Positions 47,301 through 58,488 of a stretch of 64,000 bases of DNA are shown here, in pieces. This stretch comes from Gnetum montanum. Taxonomy: Eukaryota; Streptophyta; Gnetopsida; Gnetales; Gnetaceae. The notes under the pieces were generated by a model that did no database searches, was not told the origin of the DNA, and saw only the letters and a program-made list of their open reading frames with translations. How positions within the stretch are numbered: the first letter of the stretch is position 1; each line of letters starts with the position of its first letter. Made by a program: the position numbers and the translations under genes. The DNA is taken from contig MNCI01011448.1 in NCBI GenBank assembly GCA_015680685.1, positions 62,001-126,000 on the forward strand, read 5' to 3'.

Positions 47301-48158
47301 AAAAATACTACGTTGAGCTTGTACGACCTGTTCATGACATCTGTACCTCACCGTGAGGCTCTAGTTCGCATGTTAATGGTGATTCCGGTTGACGAAAACA
47401 TGTTAGCAAAAGAGAAAGTGATCCACTTGGTCATACTCCCCTTTGTACCCACAAAGTCTATAGTACCTTGATTAACTTTTAGTAGCAACGCCATTAAGAA
47501 AGATCCCAAGGGGGGTCAAGTGACTACGGTGCCTCTCTTCATCACAATTCGGTTTGGCAAACACTGGATTCGAAGGGTACACATTGATGATGGGGCTGCC
47601 ACAAATGTCATTTACTTCCCTATTATAGATAAGTTGGGATTGGTCAACCAGATTAAACCAATGATGATGTCGTGTCTGTGGTCCTTCAACGGGGCACGCA
47701 TCCTAGTGAAGGGCACAGTTCACGTAAACTTTGTAGCACGGGACTAGTTCCCCACAGACGCAACATTTGTCGTGGTCAAAGAAATGCCTGGGTTTAACCT
47801 GATCTTGGGAAGATTGTTGTTAGCACAACTTAGGACTATTTACTTGCCTATACACTAGGAAATCCACTTACCATACGTAGGTAAGGAGGTGATAATCCAT
47901 GGTGACAAGGTAGTAACATAAGTAATTAACAACGTAGACATGGAACAGGGTTCAGAAGTTACAACCTCTGAAGATGAAGCACCTATTCATGCATGCATTA
48001 ATCATACAACGAAGGGATTGGTCCAACAAGCCAACCCTCAAATCGAAAATTCATGGTGTGAATTGCCCTTCAAAGTGAAGGACAATGTTATGAGCAAGGA
48101 CCTGGGTAAAATGCCTCGACCCTACGTCCCGATCAGCCCACGAAAGGTCAAGAGGTAG
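44360..48158 (+). pseudogene. gag-pro: gag-protease of element D (decayed)
   Basis: ATG at 44360 (MAFSTTAIYTFNTEVAF). The Pro/Thr-rich linker is at 44800-45500 and the capsid core at 45620-46130 (LEELLT, TRFKYNLKPK-like, HLLAIFKGVVNDFIKSKLYY). The Lys-rich segment reaches 46300. The knuckle begins intact (RFCDYHQLCGH, near 46550) but a five-base loss then shifts the frame. Protease is at 47520-47900 with VHIDDGAATNVI intact and NLILGR followed by LLL instead of SWL. The frame ends PRKVKR and TAG at 48156-48158. AAAG followed by GTCAAGAGG at the end is a possible 5' splice site for joining to pol. Confidence 0.85.
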
Positions 48159-48503
48159 CTATGCATAGCATAGCAGCCTTATGACATCTCACCTAGTTGC
48201 TATCCTTGCATATTCACCATTTCCTTGTCTCTTCAATATGTCATCCTTTCGTCATGCTACGCTAATGGCTTGAAATTCCCTAAAACTAGCAACGGCTCGA
48301 AACGGCCCAAAACTAGCAACCACCCGAAATGGCCCAAAACTAGCATACAAGAGCATGAAAACTTTACATAACGCATAAGTTAATAGAAAACCAATCTCCT
48401 TTCTAAAGTTTTCCATTTCATTCAAAATTTTTGTTCATTGGTAGTGTTTGTAAAATTTTCAAAATTTTTAATAAGAAAAAAGAGAGAGAGGAGTCCCATG
48501 CTG
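48159..48503 (+). repeat. Spacer with GGCCCAAAACTAGCA repeats (element D)
   Basis: Non-coding. Four copies of a motif like GAAATGGCCCAAAACTAGCA lie at 48265-48345, followed by an A/T-rich run up to the end of the antisense gene. Confidence 0.65.
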
Positions 48504-51500
48504 TCATGGGTTATCTTCATTCATATTGCCTTCACCATTTGCCCCCGCTTCACCTACTTGTGCATCCTCCGCTCCTGTGTTTCCCCTTATTGGCTCTTCA
48601 TTTCCTCCCTCCATGGGCCTGACACCTTCATTGAGAGCCTATATCCCAAAGATAAACTAGTTAGCTAAGGCAACGAATGCGATAAACGCTAGCTATAGCA
48701 TAGCATTAAAGTAACTAACCTGAGGAGAGCCTGCATCAGTCTCAAGAGGTATCTGGTCTAGACCGAGCTTGAGGCGACACCCAATCTTCTCTATCAAAAT
48801 GTCCATCCAACACTTGCCACTAGGCTCAACATTCACAGCGGTAACTTTCTCCCTTTCCAAGGTCATCCACTTTAGAGGTTCCTAGGAAAGGGAGGCGGTT
48901 GCGGTCTCTCCTATAGGAAGGTTCATCCTCAGGTCAGGAGACTCCGTGACCTTCACCTACTCTTTAAAGTTGGCATAGACCTCAGAAGTGCCGATGGCCT
49001 TTACAAACAATTCGTATGAGAACGCCTCCACAGAAGCATCTTTATGCAGTCTTCGATGGGTTTCGTTTTCTAGCTGGTATGTATATTTCTGATCCCTATG
49101 GGCTTTCCCCCATTCGAAGACCTTAGTGCTAATGTCTTTCATATCCTAGCACTTTTGGGCTAGCAAGTCCATCTGCATCTGCTGTTTGATTATTTCGTGG
49201 GTGGACTCCACATTTTGATGAACAATAGTCAAAAACCTGGCGTAGTCATCTACAATCCTTTGCAAATCAACAAGGTCAGGGTTATGGTTTATGAGAAAAT
49301 TGATCCTCAACCTGAGGTTCTCCACCTTAGCAACCAGTTCAGCCTCTCTTTGATCGACCCTTTGGACCTATTTCCACATGTATTCGTTGGTGCGTCTACA
49401 CTCCCATAGAGAGCATGCCAAGTGCAAGACACATTTTTAAGCCTCATCAAACGTACAACAAGACACCTCAGTCACATCAGGTAAGAGTGCGGGCACTACG
49501 CCTACCTCCATAGGTCGTGCTGAGTCCCACTTGAGCCTAGAGGCTATTCAAGCGCACAAAGCACAGTAATCACATTAGCGTAACATAATCAACAAACTTG
49601 AAAATTTCATCATGGCAACATAAGGATGGTTAACACTCCTACTTACCCGCACGAGGGTTTGCCTGCTGAAGGTGTTTAATCATGTCATCGACAAGTCCTT
49701 GAACAAACGCAAACTTGTTAAGGACTTCAGCCCATGACTCAGTACGAGGCGGGGGAGGTCCTGAGACATCAGCAGTAGCACCTGTTACACAACTAAGCAC
49801 GTCAGCAACGGCCAAAATGGACTACGATAAGGCACAAAAAAAGCCTAACTCACTAGTATCCAGCTGCAGTCTTTCTTCTTGTCGATGCAAGACGATCACA
49901 GTAGGCTTGGTAGAAGGCCTAACCAAGTCCATGAAAGCCCCTACTTTATGCGTTGGTGCCTTTCCTTTCAAGAGAGCAGCATATTTTTTATTTTTGGAAG
50001 GTAACTCTTCGTTAGGAAGAGGCTCCCTAATGACAAGAGTCCCTACCCTAGAGACAAGAGCTCAATTATTCCTGACCAGGGCCCTTTCTTCCAAAGTTGG
50101 GACCCCCGCGTCTTTATTTGTCACCCCCGTTCTGAGGGTCTACACTTCCTCGTCACCTTCTTCTTCGTCTTCTTCTTCTTCTACGCACAAAAGGGCATAC
50201 ATAAGTCAATTCAAAACAAGTTAACTCAAAACAGATGTCACACTACAACACACTACCTAACGAAGCATAGAATAACAGGCAATAGCAAAGTAAACTTAAT
50301 ATTATGTAATGCTCATCAATGGGGGGTTGTGTTTGCCACAACTTGAACTGCAGTCTTCGCCCCTCCTCTTCATGAAGGCTTTCCCTGGCTGAGGGAGGTC
50401 TCTTTCTTCATAGCTCTGTAGGCACTGTCTTAGCTATGAGACATTCACCCTATGTCACATTGTCGATTATGTCAGGGGGCGTCTCCCCTATGTTGTCTTG
50501 ACCGCAAGCGCTACGAACTACCAAGCCTTTAGTCGTTACAAACAATGACTCCCCCACCATTTTCAGGGGGTCTTGGGCTTGCACAGTCTAAAGGACCTGT
50601 CAAATCCATGGCTTAGGAATTTGGTCACGATCTAGCTCAGACCAGACTCTGTCCTCCTAGACCACCAAGAACTCCATGAAGTGCTTTAAATAGCCTATGT
50701 AGAAAGCATAGTGTATGTTAGAGCTGGACTCTATTGGCTCACAGAGTCCCAAAATCTCAGCCTGCAAACCACTACATAGGAATTCGGCCCAGTTGTAATG
50801 GGCTTACTTCTCCATGACTTCTTGCATTACCCAAGCCTGCTCAAGCCCTAGGACCTTACCCTGGGTGAGCAATTGAGGGAATGTGTAGGCACGAAAGACC
50901 AAGTATATCCCCATGGTAGGACTTTCCTTAATCTTGTCCATAGGGAACCCCTTTTGCTCCTTGGTGAGCCTCAGCCACTCCTGGATATGCTACTTCTGAA
51001 GGGTCAACTCCTACTTGTCCTTTGACATCACATCGACACCATCAGTAGGGATGCCAAACAAATCTGCAAATAGTTGGTCATTGATGTCAATGACCACTCA
51101 CACACCCTGCACGTACGTACAAAAATGGCTTGCCTAACTAGAGAAGGAGTTGACCAAGGAAAGCATCTCTGTAGTAGGGACACCTAGATTTGGAGCCATG
51201 AAAAAATTCATAAGTCTAGCCATTCAAATTTTCTTGAGCAAAGGGTCCAGAGCCCCTTGTTCTAACTAGCTCTGGCTCACGACTACTTCACCATATTTGA
51301 AGTAAATGTTTTCCCCTTACCTCTTGGCAGTTACCACAGTCACCTCACGAGGCTTCTTCACTCCTGCAGCAATGATCATGAAATGTACTTAGCATAACAA
51401 ACTACGAAAACACTTGAGCATGTCGTGCCTGTCTGTTAACCCACTAGGTCTATACGGTGAGGGGAATAGTGGGATTTCAGTCGCCAGGACCACTTCGAGC

Positions 51501-52889
51501 ATGACCTTCTTGAAAGGTTCTCTCCACTCCTTGTCCAGCCAACCCTTCACCCTACGATTACTGTAGAGGGAGGCGAGCGTGCATAGGTAAGAATGGTATC
51601 CCTCCCCGCAATGATTGATCACAGCTACCCATAGGCTCTTGGCAGAGGCAAATTCTTGTAGGGCTAGCTGCATTGTGGACAACTCACCCGGTTGGTCATG
51701 AACCCTATCATCGTCAATATAGAACCTGGTGATAAGCATACACAATCAGTACTCAGCCAAGATGGCCAATGTTGCACAACCAAGCAAGGTAAAGACATGA
51801 AACTCACCTGCCAATGCAATGGATAGTCCCCTGTGGGTTCTGCAAGTAGGTCACCATTTGGCGTGCAAGATACAATGTGTTGTATGGGTGATAACACTGG
51901 TATTTTGGCATATCCCAGATCCAGGCTAAACGCCTCAACCCTGTTAAGTGTGGGTTAGATCCTCCTCCCGGCCTGCTTGTGGTCGCGTCGTCAGAAAGGT
52001 ATCTCAGGATGCTCCAATTTGTCCCTGGCAGTATGGCCTCTATTATGCTGGATGCCTCCTCTTTGTCTAAGGAGGTCCAAACCATGAGACTAAAATGGTT
52101 GAGAAGGAATTGCAGGAAGTCTCGCACTCCATCCCTGAACCAAACCACTCTCTCTCCCACACGTATCGGGGAAGGAGGAATAATGGCCATAGGTTTGCCC
52201 ATGTGACATAGGACCCATTCAAGGTCCAAGATGATTAGCCTAGACCTTGGCCCTACCCTGCACGATGCAACCAGAAGATATTGGCATCAAATTTAAATGC
52301 AATGCATGCGAAACATAGTAGCACTTAGCAGAACATGAATGTAGCATAACATAACCCCTTGTTCACCATAGCGTAGCAAAGGTGCGAAAGCCTAGTGTAG
52401 TAAGAACATGCAAGTAGCTTAGCATAGCAACAAAATAACTAACAGCATACCCAAAAGAAAAACATGGGTTGTGGTGCTACATCACACATAACCAAATCCT
52501 CCTGAGGGTTTTATGCCATGACATGCCAAGGTCAAGCAACTTAAAGGGCCCCAGCCCCGTAGTCGCGACAACCGCGACAGCGGCAACGGCCTTACATGCA
52601 ATCACAATGAGACCCTTGCACAATGGCCACGACCAAAAGAAAAATAGGTCATGGCAACACAAACGCTAAAATAACATGGCCATAGAAAATACAAATCACA
52701 AAAAAATTGAGACGCAAAACTAGAGTAGAAAACGGCAGAAGGTGCAAGATGAAAAGGGTGAAGAGACATGAAAACTCATTGAGTCAATGGTGTGCTCTCT
52801 GGCACCAGAACGCGTGCTTGTGGCCCACACCTCAGGGTCTTTTTTGCCTCCCTAACCTTCGCAAGCACCAATTGAGTTTTAGGAGTCAT
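48504..52889 (-). pseudogene. Antisense eight-exon gene carried by element D
   Basis: Read 52889 to 48504. Exon 1 is 52889-52780 (MTPKTQLVLAKVREAKKTLR), exon 2 is 52257-51808, exon 3 is about 51730-51400, exon 4 is about 51362-50320, exon 5 is about 50180-49850, exon 6 is about 49780-49655, exon 7 is about 49548-48723 and exon 8 is 48638-48504 (stop TGA). Several of the introns have donors GTGAGT or GTTAGT, and acceptors end in AG; the exon 1 donor has decayed to ATGAGT and the exon 4 donor to ATGAGC, while A keeps GTGAGT and GTGAGC. Exon 7 is helical (VENLRLRINFLINHNPD, MKDISTKVFEWGKAHRD). The protein matches the A copy closely over its whole length. Where A has TAG just before intron 7, D has CAG. 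Confidence 0.86.
51808..52257 (-). pseudogene. Exon 2 of the D antisense gene: FCP1-like domain
   Basis: 450 bases, open along its whole length apart from position 52229 upwards. Translation: ILDLEWVLCHMGKP, VWFRDGVRDFLQFLLNH, FSLMVWTSLDKEEAS, LAWIWDMPKYQCYHPYN. The Asp-x-Glu pair is the same as in A, and the VWTS segment is closer to the FCP1 pattern than in A. Acceptor GTGCAG before, donor GTGAGT after. Confidence 0.58.
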
Positions 52890-53037
52890 GGACTTGCTTG
52901 CAGATTTACGACCTTCGCTTTAGAAATTCGCCTCGCTAATCGATTAACACACTTGATCTGTGCTCCGAAATTGCCGAGTGCTTCGATGAGGATTCTCCGC
53001 TTTTATGGTGAAAATGTTAGAATTACCAGGGTTCAAT

Positions 53038-53049
53038 CCCTATTTATGG
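53038..53049 (-). promoter_or_regulatory. TATA-like box of the D antisense gene
   Basis: CCATAAATAGGG on the minus strand, about 150 bp before the ATG at 52889. It is followed by GATTGAACCCTGG, nearly as in A (GATTGAACCTTGG). Confidence 0.65.
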
Positions 53050-53775
53050 TAGTAGTGGCAAAATAAGAAAACTTTATCTCTCTCTCTCTCCGATTAATTC
53101 AGAGCGTGCCATGTAGCATAGCATGCTCGCCACGACATCATGACACTATTAGCATTTAAACCTTGGCATGCTCTAGACCAATTACTTGCCTTCCTAAAAA
53201 TAAAAAAATAACATAATAATGTTTTTTTTTGATCAAAGGTCCAAAAAGACCTTAAACTAACAAGCCTAGCATGATTATGCTCCTTAGGACCCAAAAAATT
53301 GTAATCTCAACTTGTAACGTTTGCAGTCTGTAGTGACATTAAACTAACTACATCCTTACACTAGCAGTTACCTCGTACAACTCAACATAGGTGGTTGCAT
53401 ATTTTCTAACAGTTTCATGTCTTCATTCCCGCACTGGTAGTTCGATACCCCTAGTACTTGGAATTTCATTCTTTTTACTACTATTTTGCATGTCGCAATA
53501 TGACAGTCTGAAATGACACTAAACTAGAAATTTAGCATTCACATATCAATGGTTACACAACTTCGCATTTCACATCAATGATTTACATATCTTTAACAAT
53601 TCTAGAATCTTATGCCTTAGCAATTTGCCATGACCTTAAACTAGCAAACTCTCAATCTTTACATCACCTTACTTAGCAAGTCGCATCTCAATGTTGCTTT
53701 GCAGATTTACGTTTCACACAATCTCTGATGATCCTTACCTAGGCTTTCATCTTATGATGGCAGGTCAAGCAAGAG
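53050..53775 (+). repeat. Spacer with four GACCTTAAACTAGCA-type repeats (element D)
   Basis: Non-coding. Repeats start near 53239, 53339, 53513 and 53631. A CT-repeat run lies at 53084-53099. At its end, ATGGCAG (53757-53763) followed by GTCAAGCAAGAGATGG is a candidate 3' splice site that opens the pol frame. Confidence 0.68.
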
Positions 53776-56700
53776 ATGGAAACCCATCATGCCCTTTCCA
53801 TGCCTCTAATGTTAGTAGGGCCACAAGGCAAGCTCGTGAGACAGTTGAACCCCGACATGATTGACTGGGGGTCGATTACGATTAACACTATAACAACCTT
53901 AGAAGCACCCCCAGATTGGCCCAGACACCTAGTCCATGCCCTAGATTTAGAGGCTGGGCATGTAACCAAGGATCCTCTTATTGAGATACCTATAACCACG
54001 TCAAAAAGGGAGGTAAAGACATTAAGACTTAGCTTCCTCCTAGACACACAAATACACGAGGGCATAGTTAAAGCTTTGCAAGATCACATCGATGTTTTTG
54101 CATGGTCATACGACAACATGGTGGGTTTGGATCTACGATTGATTCAGCATAACATCGTCCTAGACCCACACGTAGGGGCAGTCAAGCAAAAGGTGCATAA
54201 GATTAAGCTAGAAATCACACTAGCCATCCATTAGGGAAGAAATCACTAAGTTATACTAAGCAGGTTTCATCCGTGCAGTTGACTATTTAGAGTGGGTGTT
54301 CAACATCGTTGTGGTTTCAAAGAAAACAAGAGGGATACAAATCTATATAGAATTTTGAGACTTGAATAAGGCAACCATCAAAGACAACTTTCCACTCCCA
54401 AGCATCGATCAACTCATTGACACCATAGCTAGTCATGCTTTGCTATCCTTCATGGATGGCTTCTCCAAACACAACCAAATCTACATCAACCCAGAGCACC
54501 AGCTGTCGACAACCTTCATGACTCCATGGGGAACCTTTTGTTATACCATGATGCCTTTCGGGCTCAAGAATTCTAGAGCAACCTACTAATGAGCCATGAC
54601 CTACATTTTTAGCAAATACATCCTAGAATTATTAAATGATTACATGGATGATATAGAGGTTAAGTCTAAAGAGGCGGCCCACCACCCACGTGATCTAGAG
54701 TTAGTTCTCAAGTGCTGCAAAAGGCATGATTTACGTCTTAATCCTAAGAAATGTGTCTTCGGGGTCAAGACTAGACACATGTTAGGGTTTGTAGTATCAG
54801 AGGCTGGAATACGGGTGGACCCAAACAAAGTCAAGGCCATCATCAATCTAGCCCCCCCTACAAATCTTAAGGAGTTACATGGTTTACAAGGTAGAGTGCA
54901 ATTCATTCAAAGGTTTATAGCAAGGTTGAATGACAAGTTACATATTCTAAAGAAGGGGGTTGACTTTGAGTGGACAGCCTAGTGTCAACAAGCCTTTGAC
55001 AACCTGAAGAAGGAGCTTTTTCACCTCCCAATGGTACACCCGCCGCAAAGGGACAAGTCTTTCTTCATATACCTTGCCATCTCCGACGCATTCATAGCTG
55101 TACTGCTATGTTAGAAGTGGGACAATGGTTTTGAGATACCAGTGTATTACCTGAGCCACGCACTGATAGCATATGAGGAAAAATACAACAAGGTGGAGAG
55201 GAACTGCCTAGCCTTAGTTTTCGCGCTAAAAAAGTGGCGGCACTACCTATCCTGTAGCACACCCAACATCATTTGCAAAAGTAACATACTTCGGGCTATC
55301 ACTGAGAACCTGTACGAAAGTAGCAGGATAGCCCGATGGAAAGTAATAACTGCAAAGTTCGACCTACGTTATGTAAGTCAATCATCAACAAAGGACCAAG
55401 CCATAACAACCCAACTTGCGGCCTCGCCAGTCGATGACCAGGCAATCGTAGATCCCGAGTTCCCAGATGAAGATGTTAGCAATGTTGCCATCGTCCCATC
55501 ATATTTTGAGGTAACCTTACACTTCGACGGTGCCTTAACCATGCAAGGAGGTAGTTCCGCTGCCACAATCACATTCCCCTATGGGGAAATGTACCCATCT
55601 GCTTATCATTTTGTGTTCCCTTACATGAACAAAGTGGCAAAATATGAGGGGCTACTCAGAGGCCTCTTAACTGCCCACGTGCTGCATGTATAACACCTGC
55701 CAATTTAGGGAGATTCACAACTAGTCATGAATCAAATCACCGAAGTCTACGCCTACAAGGCTATGCACTTGCAACCCTACTACGACCTAGCAAAAATATT
55801 ACTAAAGCAATTCATGACCACTGATGTGCAACACATGCCACACAACGAGAACACTGTAGTAGACGCCTTAGCTACCCTCGCGTTAAACATCCCATTGCAT
55901 TCCTTGGAAAACCTACCAACTGCTATCATAGAATGCATGGAGCCTATTAGTCAGATAGAACACATGGCCTCTGTCGACGCTGCGGACACCCTGGAGTGGT
56001 ACGATAACATTAAAGCTTATTTACAACATGGTGAATCCCTAGGTGGATTGACATCAGCTCAAAGAGATGCAATCTGCAAGCGTGCTCGAAAATACGTGCT
56101 TATGGGAAATGATGCCCTGTGTTGATGATCCTACGATGGGATATTGTTGGCATGCGTGGGTGGTAAGCAGGCACAAAAGGTAGTTAATGAGGTTCATGAA
56201 GGGCTGTGCGGTGGACACATAGCGCCCAAGGCTATGGCTATGAAAATCAGATGCCTAGGGTACTATTGGCCCTACATGGAGCATGACTGCCTATCAAAAG
56301 TCAAGACATGTGACACATGCCAGAGATATGCAAACCTTATACACATAGCACCTACAGACCTGCACCCAACCCAAATTACATGGCCCTTCTAATGATGGGG
56401 ACTAGACCTCATAGGGCCTATCACACCTAAGTCCTCTGTAGGAAATAGCTTCATTATCACTACCACAGAGTATTTTACTAAGTGGGTGGAGGCTATTCCC
56501 CTGAGGAAAACAATGTCTTAGAAAATCTACCATTTCATCCTTGATAACATCGTAACTAGGTTTGGACTCCCGATGACTATTATGACCAACAATGGACCAA
56601 AATACAACAGTATGGAAACCTGAACCTTTTGTAGCAACCTAGGCATTAAACAATTATTTTCTTTCCCTTATTATCCATAGGCAAATGAGCAGGAAGAGGC

Positions 56701-57231
56701 TACAAATAAGTCCATCATCAACTTACTAAAGTGGATGCTTAACAATAGAAAGAGGCAGTGGCACGAGCAAATACTCTATGTCCTCTGGGCCTATCGAATG
56801 ACTTGCAGAACTGTGACGAGTAAGACCCCTTACAGTCTTGTTTACAGATCTGAAGCTATATTGCCTCTTGAGTTGCAGTACTTTGGATGATCCTGTTCGA
56901 TGCCATAAGCGAAGCCCAAAACAATAAATCAAGAACCATCTATCTTGAATTGGTGGAAGAGGAATGCATGCAGACGCTAAGACGAATCAAGCATTACCAG
57001 AACAAACAACAATAGAAGCATCATGTAGACCCACATTGATGGCCAGTGCAGAAGGGAAACCTCATCCTCAAGGCCATCCGTGAGCACGTAAGTAAGTCCT
57101 CAACCAACTGGGAAGGTCCTTACATGGTTGCTAAAGCCTTCGGGAATGGAGCCTTCAAGCTGGCAGACATGAATGGCAATGAGTTCGCCAACCTGGTGAA
57201 CCAAACATACCTCAAGCTGTACTACATCTGA
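53776..57231 (+). pseudogene. pol: pol of element D: RT, RNase H, second RNase H, integrase (decayed)
   Basis: The N-terminal part is METHHALSMPLMLVGPQGK. RT lies at about 54190-54910 with DNFPLPSIDQLID and YMDDIEVKSK near 54642. RNase H (YYLSHALIAYEEKYNKVERN) is at 54990-55380. The second RNase H is at 55510-55960 with FDGAL, GDSQLV and VDALA intact, but AKYEGL in place of AEYEGL. Integrase is at 56130-57231: HHCC zinc motif (EVHEGLCGGH...YYWPYM...CDTCQRYA), core GLDLIGPI, then TNNGPKY where TDNG is expected, so the second catalytic Asp is lost, and the tail WEGPYMVAKAFGNGAFKLAD. No chromodomain. Many stops, mostly TAG. Confidence 0.9.
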
Positions 57232-58488
57232 AGGGCAACAGAAACAACAAGCACCATCCTCTATGATGATAAACTGGCAGTCTTACCAGGTAGCTTCCGT
57301 AATGATGATAAACTAGCAGCACCGAGCAATGTCCGCCACAACGTAAAATTGGCCCTGTTAGTCCACTATGACTATAAACTAGCATTGCACATTTGCTACA
57401 ACATAAAACTAGCATGTACGATCTGCTGGGACCTTAAACCAGCACAGCGGTCCACTGGGACCTTAAACTAGCACACGGTCTACCAAGACCTTAAACTGGG
57501 TTCGCGTCACACCCTCAACATGCACCTTCATCAGATACACATTGAACGGAGAGGTGTGATACTGGTGCGTAGGTGGGATGTCGTAGCTCCAGGACACAGT
57601 TCTTGATGCAAGGAGAACATGGTTTGGGGCATACGCATCACCACCCTCGGTGTCATGCTAACCCTTTGAAGATGTAGTATGATGTCATACGGGCCCTTCG
57701 AACCTACCGTCACCACGGCCCACCACCCTAACGGTAGTTCCTAGGCTCATTCCTACTTATGAGGTGCTAACAGTATTGTGGCCTAGCCACAATATTGTTG
57801 CTCTTTAGCTCCCCACCAAGGTTTCAACTCATGCAATGTTTAGCTATGTGGTAGCTGATCTCATAGCTGAACTGAGCACGCATTCCTTTGGTGGGGTTTC
57901 AAATGCATCTACATCCTTGGTGCTGTAGGGACCAACTCCCCTGCGACCGGTGCTAGCCTCCCTACTTTGGGCATCTCACACCAGCAATGGTGCCCAAGAT
58001 TAATAATAATGCCAGCAGCCAGCAAGACCTCGTACCTGCAGATGCATCCCACTACAGCAGCAAAGGCTACAACGTCGTGAAGTGAGTGCCTCAACTAACA
58101 TGGTTATTTGAGAGTGCAAATTCTGGCACATGCGTAACACAGCTTGCCATGTGGAAGATTGCAGTAGGCAAGTTAGAACCCTCCATGGATGTAACACAAC
58201 TCATCCTATGGAGGGGACACCTGCCTATAGGAGGTTGAAGAATAGCGCCAGCCAAAGATGAAAATGCAAACAAGCCCCTCAGAGCACTCTGACGAGGGAC
58301 TCGGCTAAACATCATCTCTGCTCTCTGCCTTAACCTCCACAAAACTAATGCAACACTCTCAAGAATGGCCAAGCGATGTCCCAACATTCACTAAGCGACA
58401 ACTTTAGCATTTCTCCTGCTACAGTGTTACATATTCTTTGCTGATGTCCATCAAGCCTATTCTCTAGACATCGACAAAGAGGAACCAA
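57232..58488 (+). other. 3' non-coding region of element D with repeat array, hairpin and polypurine tract
   Basis: At 57250-57500 there are seven or eight short units ending in forms of TAAACTAGCA or CCTTAAACTAGCA. A conserved hairpin lies at 57771-57797. The remainder matches the A 3' region and shows no gene. The tract ACAAAGAGGAACCAA at 58474-58488 is the polypurine tract next to the LTR. Confidence 0.75.
57771..57797 (+). other. Conserved 27-nt hairpin in the 3' region (element D)
   Basis: Identical over all 27 bases to the element A copy at 5288-5314 (arms CAGTATTGTGGC and GCCACAATATTG, loop CTA). Confidence 0.78.

Noticed and set aside
57232-58488. An env-like gene after integrase
   Set aside because: No long frame, signal peptide or membrane segments are conserved between A and D in this region.
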